This document shows, piece after piece, positions 1 through 5,355 of a stretch of DNA of 6,061 bases (position 1 is the first letter of the stretch; every line of letters begins with the position of its first letter). The stretch spans positions 1 through 6,061 of the forward strand of contig JAKAEF010000064.1 in assembly GCA_021820025.1 (NCBI GenBank), written 5' to 3'. Both the position numbers and the translations under genes were made by a program. The notes beneath the pieces are model-generated. The model ran no database searches. It was given only the letters and a program-made list of their open reading frames with translations, and was not told the origin of the DNA. The DNA is from a bacterium. GTDB lineage: Bacteria; Patescibacteriota; Microgenomatia; Levybacterales; UBA12049.

Positions 1-1247
1 GCTTCTGATGATAACATTCTCGTAACTGGAATTCCTGTCCATTTGCTTACTACTTTTGCAATATCTTCTTCATCAACTTCTTCTCGCAATACTTTTTCCT
101 CAGTTGGAATTTTATCCCACTCAGCTCTGAGGACAGATAATTCTTTTTCTATCTCTGGAATTTTTCCATATTTAATTTCTGCTGCTTTTTCCAGTAATAT
201 TTCTCTTTCTGCTTGCTCTAATTCTATTCGTAATGCATCTAACTTTGCTCTATATTCCTGAATTTTTTGAATAATATCTTTTTGTTCTCTCCATCTTTTT
301 TCCAATGTTTCTGCTTTTTCTTTAAGCTCTTTAATATGTACTTCTTCTTGTTCTTTTTGTGCTTTAGCAATCTCGGTTTTTTCTTTTTTTAATGCTGTAA
401 CAGTAATCTCTCCTTGTGTAATTTTTCTTTTTAACTCGTCTAATTCTGCAGGCATACTTTCTGCTTCAATTTTTATAGCTGCTGCTGCCTCGTCTATTAA
501 ATCAATTGCTTTATCTGGTAAAAAACGTTGAGGAATATATTGTGCAGAAAGTTTTGCAGCTGAAAGTAATGCATTATCAGTAATACGAATACCATGGTGC
601 AATTCATATCTTTCTTTAATACCGCGAAGAATAGAAATTGTATCTTCAATAGTTGGTTCTTCAACTAATACCTGTTGAAAACGTCGTGCAAATGCAGGAT
701 CTTTTTCTATATATCTGCGATATTCATTAACAGTAGTTGCACCAATCATGCGAAGCATTCCACGAGCTAGAGAAGGCTTTAAAATATTTGCCGCATCAAC
801 AGATCCTTCAGATGCTCCCCCGCCAATTATTGTATGTAATTCATCTATAAAAATAATATATTTTCCGTTTCCTTCTTCAATTCCTTTAATAACACTTTTT
901 AAACGTTCTTCAAATTCTCCTCTAAATTTTGCACCTGCCAGTAAAGCTGCAAAATCCAAAACCAATAACTCTTTATCTTTTAGCGTTGTCGGAACAGAAC
1001 CTTCGATAATTTTTGTCGCTAAGCCTTCCACAATAGCGGTTTTCCCAACACCCGGATCTCCAATTAACACTGGATTATTTTTTGTTCTTCTGGATAGAAT
1101 TTGCATTACTCGTCTAATTTCTGATTCACGTCCGACAACTGGATCAATTTTGCCTGATCTTGCCAAAAGAGTTAAATTTGTGGTAAATTTTTTTAAGGCT
1201 TCTTCAGGAGAAACCGGCTTTAATAATTCTTCAATTCCATCAGTCAT
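1..1247 (-). CDS. clpB: ClpB disaggregase, N-domain-less, 3' end cut by window edge
   Basis: This is the first 415 residues of a Hsp100/ClpB ATP-dependent disaggregase, a cytoplasmic hexamer that threads aggregated proteins through its pore, normally with DnaK/DnaJ. Visible in order: Walker A GDPGVGKT (63-70), pore loop KFRG (107-110), Walker B and ELH in IIFIDELH (131-138), sensor-1 GATT (169-172), arginine finger pair in ARRFQ (188-189), RFLPDKAIDLIDEAAA (240-255), then a charged coiled-coil middle domain (about 265-385) that separates ClpB from ClpA/ClpC. The entry to the second AAA+ domain, VVSKWTGIPV (398-407), follows before the edge. The usual N-terminal substrate domain of about 145 residues is absent. 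The protein begins about 15 residues before NBD1, and an in-frame TAA lies at 1266-1268 just upstream, so the short start is real. The pore tyrosine of the common KYRG is phenylalanine here. The promoter and a CIRCE-like operator lie immediately upstream, and the gene diverges from the small DUF6496-like gene. Confidence 0.96.
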   Translation of the reverse strand, partial: MTDGIEELLKPVSPEEALKKFTTNLTLLARSGKIDPVVGRESEIRRVMQILSRRTKNNPVLIGDPGVGKTAIVEGLATKIIEGSVPTTLKDKELLVLDFAALLAGAKFRGEFEERLKSVIKGIEEGNGKYIIFIDELHTIIGGGASEGSVDAANILKPSLARGMLRMIGATTVNEYRRYIEKDPAFARRFQQVLVEEPTIEDTISILRGIKERYELHHGIRITDNALLSAAKLSAQYIPQRFLPDKAIDLIDEAAAAIKIEAESMPAELDELKRKITQGEITVTALKKEKTEIAKAQKEQEEVHIKELKEKAETLEKRWREQKDIIQKIQEYRAKLDALRIELEQAEREILLEKAAEIKYGKIPEIEKELSVLRAEWDKIPTEEKVLREEVDEEDIAKVVSKWTGIPVTRMLSSE

Positions 1248-1253
1248 ATTTTT

Positions 1254-1281
1254 ATAATAGCACAATTAGCAAACTTGTCAA
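1254..1281 (-). promoter_or_regulatory. clpB promoter, predicted leaderless
   Basis: On the minus strand a perfect -35 TTGACA (1281-1276) is followed by a 16-bp spacer and a -10 TATTAT (1259-1254). Only six bases separate the -10 from the ATG at 1247, so transcription starting at the usual distance would begin at or within a base or two of the start codon. No Shine-Dalgarno sequence fits in that space. The -35 lies inside the CIRCE-like operator. Confidence 0.8.
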
Positions 1282-1292
1282 GAGAGTGCTAA
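1266..1292. promoter_or_regulatory. CIRCE-like HrcA operator
   Basis: The classic CIRCE element is TTAGCACTC, nine bases, GAGTGCTAA. On the plus strand this site reads TTAGCAAAC (7 of 9 matches), nine bases, then GAGTGCTAA (9 of 9). The 27-bp length and 9-bp spacing are exact. The perfect half lies upstream of the clpB -35, the spacer contains the -35 itself, and the degenerate half lies in the -35/-10 spacer, so a bound repressor would block RNA polymerase. By family knowledge CIRCE is bound by HrcA, which releases under heat stress. HrcA itself is not in this window. Confidence 0.83.
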
Positions 1293-1350
1293 TATGACCG
1301 CTGGAGAATTTTTAAATCTATTTTGATTCTATATAAAACATTTTAATCCA

Positions 1351-1359
1351 TGATATAAT
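1351..1359 (+). promoter_or_regulatory. Extended -10 promoter of the DUF6496-like gene
   Basis: The stretch TGATATAAT is a perfect extended -10 (TGn plus consensus TATAAT at 1354-1359). No good -35 is seen 16-18 bases upstream, which an extended -10 can tolerate. The -10 ends 15 bases before the ATG at 1375, so the predicted leader is only about 8 bases, too short for a normal ribosome binding site, and none is seen. Confidence 0.65.
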
Positions 1360-1374
1360 TATTTAGTAATCTAT

Positions 1375-1518
1375 ATGGCAAAGTACGGTAAAAAAACGCA
1401 AGAAGAAGTAGAAAAGCAGCTCCATAAGCATAAAACGCAAGGAAAATGGAAAAGCAGAAAACTGGCTTTATCTGAAGCACGAGAAAAAGGATATAAGACC
1501 CCTCCTCCCAAAAAATAA
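1375..1518 (+). CDS. Small basic DUF6496-like protein
   Basis: A 47-residue ORF, MAKYGKKTQEEVEKQ... ending ...TPPPKK, followed by TAA. The start MAKYGKK.QE.V and the later SRK.ALSEAR.KG segment (27-39) match my recollection of the DUF6496 family, small bacterial proteins of unknown function. It carries 13 Lys and 2 Arg against 5 Glu, so it is strongly basic and may bind nucleic acid, though that is inference. Compared with typical members, the middle glycine- and lysine-rich section appears shortened. The start is supported by the extended -10 promoter just upstream and by the family-typical first residues. It diverges from clpB, and the rhodanese gene starts 14 bases after its stop. Confidence 0.78.
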   Translation: MAKYGKKTQEEVEKQLHKHKTQGKWKSRKLALSEAREKGYKTPPPKK

Positions 1519-1520
1519 GG

Positions 1521-1532
1521 TATACTTATACT
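1521..1532 (+). promoter_or_regulatory. Tandem TATACT -10 boxes abutting the rhodanese start
   Basis: TATACT is repeated twice without a gap (1521-1526 and 1527-1532), immediately followed by the ATG at 1533. The first copy is a good -10 hexamer exactly six bases from the ATG, the same spacing as at clpB. No clear -35 or TGn is present, so promoter strength is uncertain, and read-through from the upstream small gene is also possible. Confidence 0.5.
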
Positions 1533-1871
1533 ATGTTCTTCTTTAAATCAAATATCCCTTCTGTTTCTGTTGAGAAAGCATTTGAAGAACTTTCTCCTCA
1601 CAGCAATATTGTTTTACTTGACGTGCGTGAGCCATTTGAATATCAAGAAGGACATATTAGTAATAGCATTATATTACCTTTATCAGAAATTAAACAAAAA
1701 GTTGTAGCTCTTGTTCCGCGAAAAGATACTCCAATCTTTGTGTATTGCAGATCTGGCAATAGAAGTACAAAAGCAGCTCACCAACTTATACATCTTGGGT
1801 ACACAAATGTATTTAATATTACAGGAGGTATTCTGGAATGGTCTCAAAAAAATTTTCCTATAGAAAAATAA
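1533..1871 (+). CDS. Single-domain rhodanese sulfurtransferase
   Basis: A 112-residue protein that is essentially one rhodanese domain, as in PspE/GlpE-type proteins. These move sulfane sulfur onto thiols, cyanide or carrier proteins through a cysteine persulfide. Visible landmarks are LLDVREPFEYQEGHI (28-42), with the conserved D-R-E and GH motifs, the active-site loop CRSGNRS (72-78) with catalytic Cys72, and the C-terminal signature NITGGILEW (95-103). The length is normal for a single-domain member. There is no signal peptide: the MFFFK start is followed at once by the domain, so a cytoplasmic location is expected. The physiological sulfur acceptor cannot be inferred. It lies between the DUF6496-like gene and the HNH gene, with its own -10-like repeat at the start codon and no Shine-Dalgarno at a useful distance. 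Confidence 0.95.
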   Translation: MFFFKSNIPSVSVEKAFEELSPHSNIVLLDVREPFEYQEGHISNSIILPLSEIKQKVVALVPRKDTPIFVYCRSGNRSTKAAHQLIHLGYTNVFNITGGILEWSQKNFPIEK

Positions 1872-1883
1872 ACTTATTTTTCT
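1862..1883. terminator. AT-only hairpin overlapping the rhodanese stop; possible terminator
   Basis: AGAAAAATAA (1862-1871) and TTATTTTTCT (1874-1883) are perfect 10-base inverted arms separated by two bases. The left arm contains the rhodanese TAA. The right arm holds a T-run, so it could act as a weak terminator, but the stem has only one G-C pair. It also occupies the stretch upstream of the HNH gene -10. Confidence 0.35.
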
Positions 1884-1889
1884 TATAAA
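1884..1889 (+). promoter_or_regulatory. -10 box of the HNH nuclease gene, predicted leaderless
   Basis: TATAAA is followed by exactly six bases and then the ATG at 1896, the same geometry as clpB and the rhodanese gene. No convincing -35 is seen. A weak -10 in AT-rich DNA could be chance, so the support is mainly the repeated spacing. Confidence 0.45.
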
Positions 1890-1895
1890 GTTATT

Positions 1896-2447
1896 ATGTG
1901 GACAAAGCATATCTCATTTCTTTCTGCTGTCGCCATTTTTTTAATCGGGCTAGGATTTTATTTATATAGTATTCAACAGAAACAGCTTGTTTATAATTCA
2001 AATTCACCGACTATAAATGTTGTTCTTGGAGACCAGACCAAAACTGCGGACTGTATTATAAAAAATGCTTTGCCTGATTCTTCTTGTACCCCGGGGGCTA
2101 TTTTCCCAAATGCTACTAAAGAGCAAATCTGCACTTCGGGCTATTCTTCTTCTGTTAGAGACGTTTCTGTAACAATAAAAAAACAGATTTATGCAGAATA
2201 TGGACTTACCTATCCGCAGGCAAGAGGAGCATATGAAGTCGATCATTTTATTTCGCTGGAACTTGGAGGGAGTAATGACATAAGTAATTTATGGCCAGAA
2301 GCTGCAAACCCAAAGCCTGGTTTTCATGAGAAAGACATGGTTGAAAATTATTTACATGACCAAGTTTGTAGTGGAGACATGAGTTTACAGGAAGCTCAAA
2401 AAGAAATTTCCACCAATTGGCTTGCAGTATATAATAAAATTAAATAA
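1896..2447 (+). CDS. Membrane-anchored or secreted HNH-type nuclease
   Basis: A 183-residue protein with an N-terminal hydrophobic segment (about 8-25) that would anchor it in the membrane or act as a signal peptide, leaving the rest outside. The C-terminal half carries an HNH/beta-beta-alpha-metal pattern: YEVDHFISLELGGSNDISNL (113-132) with Asp116-His117, the NLWPEA block (131-136) and PGFHEKD (141-147) with His144. Family knowledge says such domains cut nucleic acid using a divalent metal. Four cysteines (53, 64, 79, 158) all lie outside the hydrophobic segment, consistent with disulfides in an exported protein. I recall very similar exported HNH proteins in Proteobacteria, usually left as hypothetical, so transfer is possible. 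A likely role is degrading extracellular DNA for nucleotide uptake, but this is inference. There is no toxin-immunity partner beside it. Confidence 0.83.
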   Translation: MWTKHISFLSAVAIFLIGLGFYLYSIQQKQLVYNSNSPTINVVLGDQTKTADCIIKNALPDSSCTPGAIFPNATKEQICTSGYSSSVRDVSVTIKKQIYAEYGLTYPQARGAYEVDHFISLELGGSNDISNLWPEAANPKPGFHEKDMVENYLHDQVCSGDMSLQEAQKEISTNWLAVYNKIK

Positions 2448-2448
2448 T

Positions 2449-2479
2449 TTGACACTGCAAAAAAAACGATTCATAGTAT
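2449..2479 (+). promoter_or_regulatory. tspO promoter, predicted leaderless
   Basis: A perfect -35 TTGACA (2449-2454) is followed 17 bases later by CATAGT (2472-2477), or 19 bases later by TAGTAT (2474-2479). These end seven or five bases before the ATG at 2485, so the transcript would begin at or very near the start codon. The -35 follows the HNH gene stop by one base. Confidence 0.65.
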
Positions 2480-2484
2480 AAGAG

Positions 2485-2979
2485 ATGCCTAAATTACAAA
2501 AGAAAAAACAATTTTCTATATTTAAACTATTGGCCTCCCTTCTTCTTCCCTTCATTGCTGCAGTCATAGGTTCTTTATTTACCTTCTCTGCAATTCCATC
2601 ATGGTATCAAACGCTTCATAAACCAATATTTACTCCCCCAAATGGCATTTTCGGGCCAGTTTGGACAATTTTATATATTTTAATGGGAATTTCTTTTTTT
2701 CTTGTATGGCAAAGCAAAAATAAAAAAAATAAACTTCCTGCTTATTATCTCTTTTTTATACAATTAATTTTAAATGCTCTCTGGTCAATTATTTTTTTTG
2801 GACTTCATGCATTATTTTCTTCTGTTATTTGTATTCTTGCCTTATGGATGTTTATTTTTTTAACCATCTTATTCTTTTATAAATTCTCTAAAACAGCAAG
2901 TGTTTTACTTATTCCCTATATTTGCTGGGTAAGTTTTGCATCACTATTAACATTTTTTATTTACTCCTTAAATAAGTAA
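2485..2979 (+). CDS. tspO: TspO/MBR family membrane protein
   Basis: A 164-residue integral membrane protein of the TspO (tryptophan-rich sensory protein / peripheral benzodiazepine receptor) family, which binds porphyrins and related ligands. Its cellular role in bacteria is still debated. A short lysine-rich cytoplasmic start (1-14) precedes five hydrophobic segments at roughly 15-37, 57-76, 86-105, 109-132 and 138-161. Family landmarks are IPSWYQTLHKPIFTPPNGIF (37-56), FGPVWTILYILMG (56-68), QLILNALWSIIFFG (93-106) and PYICWVSFASLLTF (144-157), with conserved prolines, tryptophans and the N..W pair. The length is typical. It has its own TTGACA-type promoter and no porphyrin or photosynthesis genes nearby, so ligand and role cannot be read from the context. 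Confidence 0.95.
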   Translation: MPKLQKKKQFSIFKLLASLLLPFIAAVIGSLFTFSAIPSWYQTLHKPIFTPPNGIFGPVWTILYILMGISFFLVWQSKNKKNKLPAYYLFFIQLILNALWSIIFFGLHALFSSVICILALWMFIFLTILFFYKFSKTASVLLIPYICWVSFASLLTFFIYSLNK

Positions 2980-2988
2980 TTAAATTAC
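2976..2988. repeat. Short inverted repeat over the tspO stop codon
   Basis: GTAATT (2976-2981) and AATTAC (2983-2988) form a perfect 6-base inverted repeat around one central base and include the tspO TAA. It sits directly before the -35 of the next gene. It is too short and AT-rich to call a terminator with confidence. Confidence 0.25.
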
Positions 2989-2989
2989 C

Positions 2990-3019
2990 TTGACACTATT
3001 TTTTGGCATGCCATAATAA
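2990..3019 (+). promoter_or_regulatory. Promoter of the two-cysteine protein gene, with palindrome
   Basis: A perfect -35 TTGACA (2990-2995) is followed after 16 bases by an extended -10, TGC plus CATAAT (3012-3017), or after 18 bases by TAATAA (3014-3019). The distance to the ATG at 3027 is nine or seven bases, so a leader of zero to three bases is predicted. A perfect 10-bp palindrome, TGGCATGCCA (3004-3013), fills the spacer and touches the -10, a position suitable for a repressor site. The eight bases TTGACACT are shared with the tspO promoter. Confidence 0.65.
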
Positions 3020-3026
3020 ATAAGCA

Positions 3027-3530
3027 ATGAAAATCCATATACCAACGGTTTTATTTTTTAGTGTCATTGGAATTCTTCTTCTAACAGGGACTGCTTATTT
3101 GTATCAAAGCTCACAAAATGCATTCTTTGCTAAACCATCATCTTCTTCATCAAGCGCTTCGCCATCTGCACAATTATTACAAGGCAAATATAATTGCAAA
3201 CTTAGCCCAGCCACAGATGTAACAACAACTGCTTATATTGATAACGGGAATATCCGTGCAGACAGCATTGTAGGGAAAGATAAGCAGCCAATTAATGTTC
3301 TTGTTAAGAATGAAACTCTGTATATTTGGAATCCAGATACAAAAAAAGGAAATACAAAAAAATATCCAGGTGTTATGAATATTATTTCCCAATTAATAAC
3401 TCCTTATGAGAAATCATGCAAAAAAACAGATATCTTTCCTGAAAATATATTTACTATCCCTCAAGATATTGTATTTTCAGAAGCTTCCTCAAATAATCCG
3501 CAAACAATTATTCAAAATAATTTAAAATAA
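3027..3530 (+). CDS. Membrane-anchored two-cysteine protein, function unknown
   Basis: A 167-residue protein I cannot assign to a named family. A hydrophobic N-terminal segment (about 7-26) should anchor or export it. A serine/alanine/proline-rich linker (37-48) leads to an extracytoplasmic domain that looks mostly beta: GKYNCKL (53-59), TAYIDNGNIRADSIV (68-82), INVLVKNETLYIWNPDTKKG (89-108), and a C-terminal FTIPQDIVF (142-150). The two cysteines (57 and 131) could form a disulfide. I recall anchored proteins in CPR genomes with a similar plan: Y.C near the start of the domain, a strand with a tYiW-like motif, and a late C...F..P..i.F pattern. This may be a LolA/DUF4412-like beta fold, but that is tentative. 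There is no lipobox. It has its own promoter and ends three bases before the MFS exporter gene, so the two are probably co-expressed. Confidence 0.8.
   Translation: MKIHIPTVLFFSVIGILLLTGTAYLYQSSQNAFFAKPSSSSSSASPSAQLLQGKYNCKLSPATDVTTTAYIDNGNIRADSIVGKDKQPINVLVKNETLYIWNPDTKKGNTKKYPGVMNIISQLITPYEKSCKKTDIFPENIFTIPQDIVFSEASSNNPQTIIQNNLK
3506..3522. repeat. Inverted repeat inside the 3' end of the two-cysteine protein gene
   Basis: AATTATT (3506-3512) and AATAATT (3516-3522) are perfect 7-base inverted arms with a CAA loop. All pairs are A-T and the repeat lies in low-complexity sequence, so it may be chance. Confidence 0.2.
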
Positions 3531-3533
3531 TTT
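3514..3533 (+). repeat. Tandem 10-bp direct repeat abutting the exporter start
   Basis: AAAATAATTT occurs twice in a row (3514-3523 and 3524-3533), directly followed by the ATG at 3534. The second copy contains the upstream stop codon. A -10-like TAAAAT (3523-3528) spans the junction and lies five bases from the ATG. No -35 is evident, so this is only a candidate promoter. The repeat itself is exact. Confidence 0.6.
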
Positions 3534-4835
3534 ATGAATAAAGAAGAACAATATATTTATGATGAGAGTGCAGAGATAAGTATTGGAGAAAATCCAACTT
3601 GGGTCGTTAAAATGGCAGAGGCATTTCCTGCATTCCATAGTAAAAATTTTAATTGGTATTTTTGGGGACAACTAGTATCCCTAATTGGAACCTGGCTGCA
3701 AACAGTTGCACAAGGTTGGCTTGTTTTACAATTAACAAATTCTGCATTTTTAATTGGTCTTGTAACTGCTTTATCAACTCTGCCATCGCTATTATTCTCT
3801 CTTTTTGGAGGAGTAATTGTAGATAGACTATCTAAAAAAAATATTCTTCTTTTTACGCAATGGTCTTCTATGATTTTGGCATTTATTTTAGGTATTTTAA
3901 CGGTTATGAAACTTATTACAGTTTGGGAGATTGCTGTACTTGCATTTTTACTTGGCATCATTAATGCGTTGGATATCCCAGCAAGACAAGCATTTATTGT
4001 AGAGCTTGTAGACAAAGAAGGCATTGCCTCTGCAATTGCGTTAAATGCGGGTGCATTTAATGCAGCTCGTGTGGTAGGGCCAGCAGTTGCTGGATTTTTA
4101 ATTGCAATTATTGGAACAGGAGGTGCTTTTATTTTGAATGCCGTAAGTTACATTGCTGCAATAATTAGTCTTATCTATATAACATCAAAATTTACTCCTG
4201 CTAAAGAGCATCCACACCCTTTAAAAGCAATTAATGATGGATTAAAGTATTCTTTTTCACATCCAATTATTAGAACACTGCTTATTTTCACTGGTATTGT
4301 TTCTATTTTCGGCTGGTCATACACAACAATTATGCCTATTATTGCTCAAAATACATTTCATCTAGGAGCAGCTGGTCTTGGCTACATGTATGCAGCTAGT
4401 GGCCTTGGAGCATTAATTGCAACAATTCTTGTCTCTGCTTTATCAAAAAAAGTGAAACCACTGGTATTTATTGTTGGAGGAAACACACTTTTTGCAATAA
4501 GTCTTATTTTATTTTCATTAACTAATTCTATTATTATTGCACTACCGTTATTATTTTTGTCAGGAGTAGGTCTTTTAGCAGAATTTGCAACAATTAATAC
4601 AACTATCCAGCATATGATTTCCGATAATATGCGAGGAAGAGTTATGAGTATCTATTCTTTAATGTTTTTGGGATTGTTCCCGGTTGGAAATTTTGAGATA
4701 GGATACGTTGCTGAGAAATTTGGTTCAAGTTTTGCAATGATTTTGGGAGCTGTTATTACATTACTTTTTGGAATATTTGTGTATACAAGACGACATAATA
4801 TTAGAGAAGCACAAAAACAATACGATACAGTATAA
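3534..4835 (+). CDS. MFS exporter, EntS/MFS_3 type
   Basis: A 433-residue, probably 12-helix Major Facilitator Superfamily transporter of the EntS-like MFS_3 group, generally proton-driven exporters of siderophores, drugs or metabolites. The opening AFPAFHSKNFNWYFWGQLVS (30-49) and GTWLQTVAQGWLVLQLT (52-68) are characteristic. The motif A loop is GGVIVDRLSKK (92-102). DIPARQAFIVELV (147-159), NAARVVGPAVAGFLIA (176-191) and RGRVMSIYSLMFLGLFPVG (367-385) are further group signatures. The substrate cannot be predicted. The first 26 residues are a polar extension not usual in the group. Met27, at 3612, gives the family-typical start MAEAFPAF, but neither start has a Shine-Dalgarno. I keep 3534 because it follows the upstream stop by three bases and has a -10-like sequence. 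It converges on the Nudix gene. Confidence 0.93.
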   Translation: MNKEEQYIYDESAEISIGENPTWVVKMAEAFPAFHSKNFNWYFWGQLVSLIGTWLQTVAQGWLVLQLTNSAFLIGLVTALSTLPSLLFSLFGGVIVDRLSKKNILLFTQWSSMILAFILGILTVMKLITVWEIAVLAFLLGIINALDIPARQAFIVELVDKEGIASAIALNAGAFNAARVVGPAVAGFLIAIIGTGGAFILNAVSYIAAIISLIYITSKFTPAKEHPHPLKAINDGLKYSFSHPIIRTLLIFTGIVSIFGWSYTTIMPIIAQNTFHLGAAGLGYMYAASGLGALIATILVSALSKKVKPLVFIVGGNTLFAISLILFSLTNSIIIALPLLFLSGVGLLAEFATINTTIQHMISDNMRGRVMSIYSLMFLGLFPVGNFEIGYVAEKFGSSFAMILGAVITLLFGIFVYTRRHNIREAQKQYDTV

Positions 4836-4836
4836 A

Positions 4837-5346
4837 TTATTTTGTTGGCAAAATACTCATGCTGATTTCTTTAATTTTCTCATCTTCTCCAACTTCTTCT
4901 GTAATAAAAAATTGTCCCTCATTTTTTATAATTTCCTTAAAGCAGTAATTCAAATCATCTACTAATTCGTGTTCACTAGTTAATACGTTATCTTTATCCA
5001 TCCAAATTAACTCTCCTTCTTTCACGTAATTTCCATGAGGTATATTTAAAGTTGGAACTTCTATTTTAAAGAAACACATAACCCAGTCTTGTGGATAACC
5101 ACCATGCAATTTTATTATTCCAACAAATTGAATATTATTTAGAGAAACCTCATATCCTGTTTCTTCTTTTGTCTCACGAATTGCAGCATCTAAATAATTT
5201 TCTCCTGGTTCTAACTTTCCACCAATCCCATTTAATTTATTTGCGTCAACTTTGGCATTAGTACTTCTTTTGAGCATTAAGTACTTACCCTCACAGTGTA
5301 AAAAATTTGTTACAGAATAAATGACGTCACGTTTTTCACTACTCAT
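4837..5346 (-). CDS. Nudix hydrolase, MutT/MTH1-like
   Basis: A 169-residue Nudix hydrolase, expected to cleave a nucleoside diphosphate linked to another group, using metal held by the Nudix box. The box is complete at 43-65: G, five residues, E49, seven residues, then RETKEETGY, matching GX5EX7REUXEEXGU. The preceding KLNGIGGKLEPGE resembles MutT/MTH1-type enzymes that sanitise oxidised nucleotides such as 8-oxo-dGTP, but substrate prediction from the box alone is unreliable. An N-terminal strand, VIYSVTNFLHCEGKYLMLKR (8-27), opens the fold. The tail after about 145 is acidic and charged, with no recognised domain. No signal peptide is seen, so it should be cytoplasmic. It ends one base from the stop of the exporter gene and diverges from the second MFS gene, sharing overlapping promoters with it. 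Confidence 0.95.
   Translation of the reverse strand: MSSEKRDVIYSVTNFLHCEGKYLMLKRSTNAKVDANKLNGIGGKLEPGENYLDAAIRETKEETGYEVSLNNIQFVGIIKLHGGYPQDWVMCFFKIEVPTLNIPHGNYVKEGELIWMDKDNVLTSEHELVDDLNYCFKEIIKNEGQFFITEEVGEDEKIKEISMSILPTK
4838..4855. terminator. Weak hairpin between convergent genes; possible bidirectional terminator
   Basis: TATTTTG (4838-4844) and CAAAATA (4849-4855) are perfect 7-base arms around a TTGG loop. The site overlaps the Nudix stop codon and begins three bases after the exporter stop. Position favours a shared terminator, but the stem has one G-C pair and no long T-run follows on either strand. Confidence 0.3.
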
Positions 5347-5355
5347 TGCCGTTCT

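Noticed and set aside
748..1257. A 169-codon open frame on the plus strand
   Set aside because: It lies wholly antisense to clpB, whose minus-strand frame has every expected AAA+ motif. The plus-strand translation is serine- and proline-rich with no recognisable domain.
1293..1350. A further regulatory element in the clpB/DUF6496 intergenic region
   Set aside because: Beyond the CIRCE-like site and the two promoters, this stretch shows only AT-rich sequence and no clear repeat or structured motif.
3557..4024. A 155-codon open frame on the minus strand
   Set aside because: It is antisense to the start of the EntS-type exporter, which has clear family motifs. The antisense product has none.
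1375..4835. One functional system made of rhodanese, HNH nuclease, TspO, anchored protein and exporter
   Set aside because: The families have no known shared pathway, most genes seem to have their own promoters, and no effector-immunity, toxin-antitoxin or defence signature is visible. Proximity alone is not enough.
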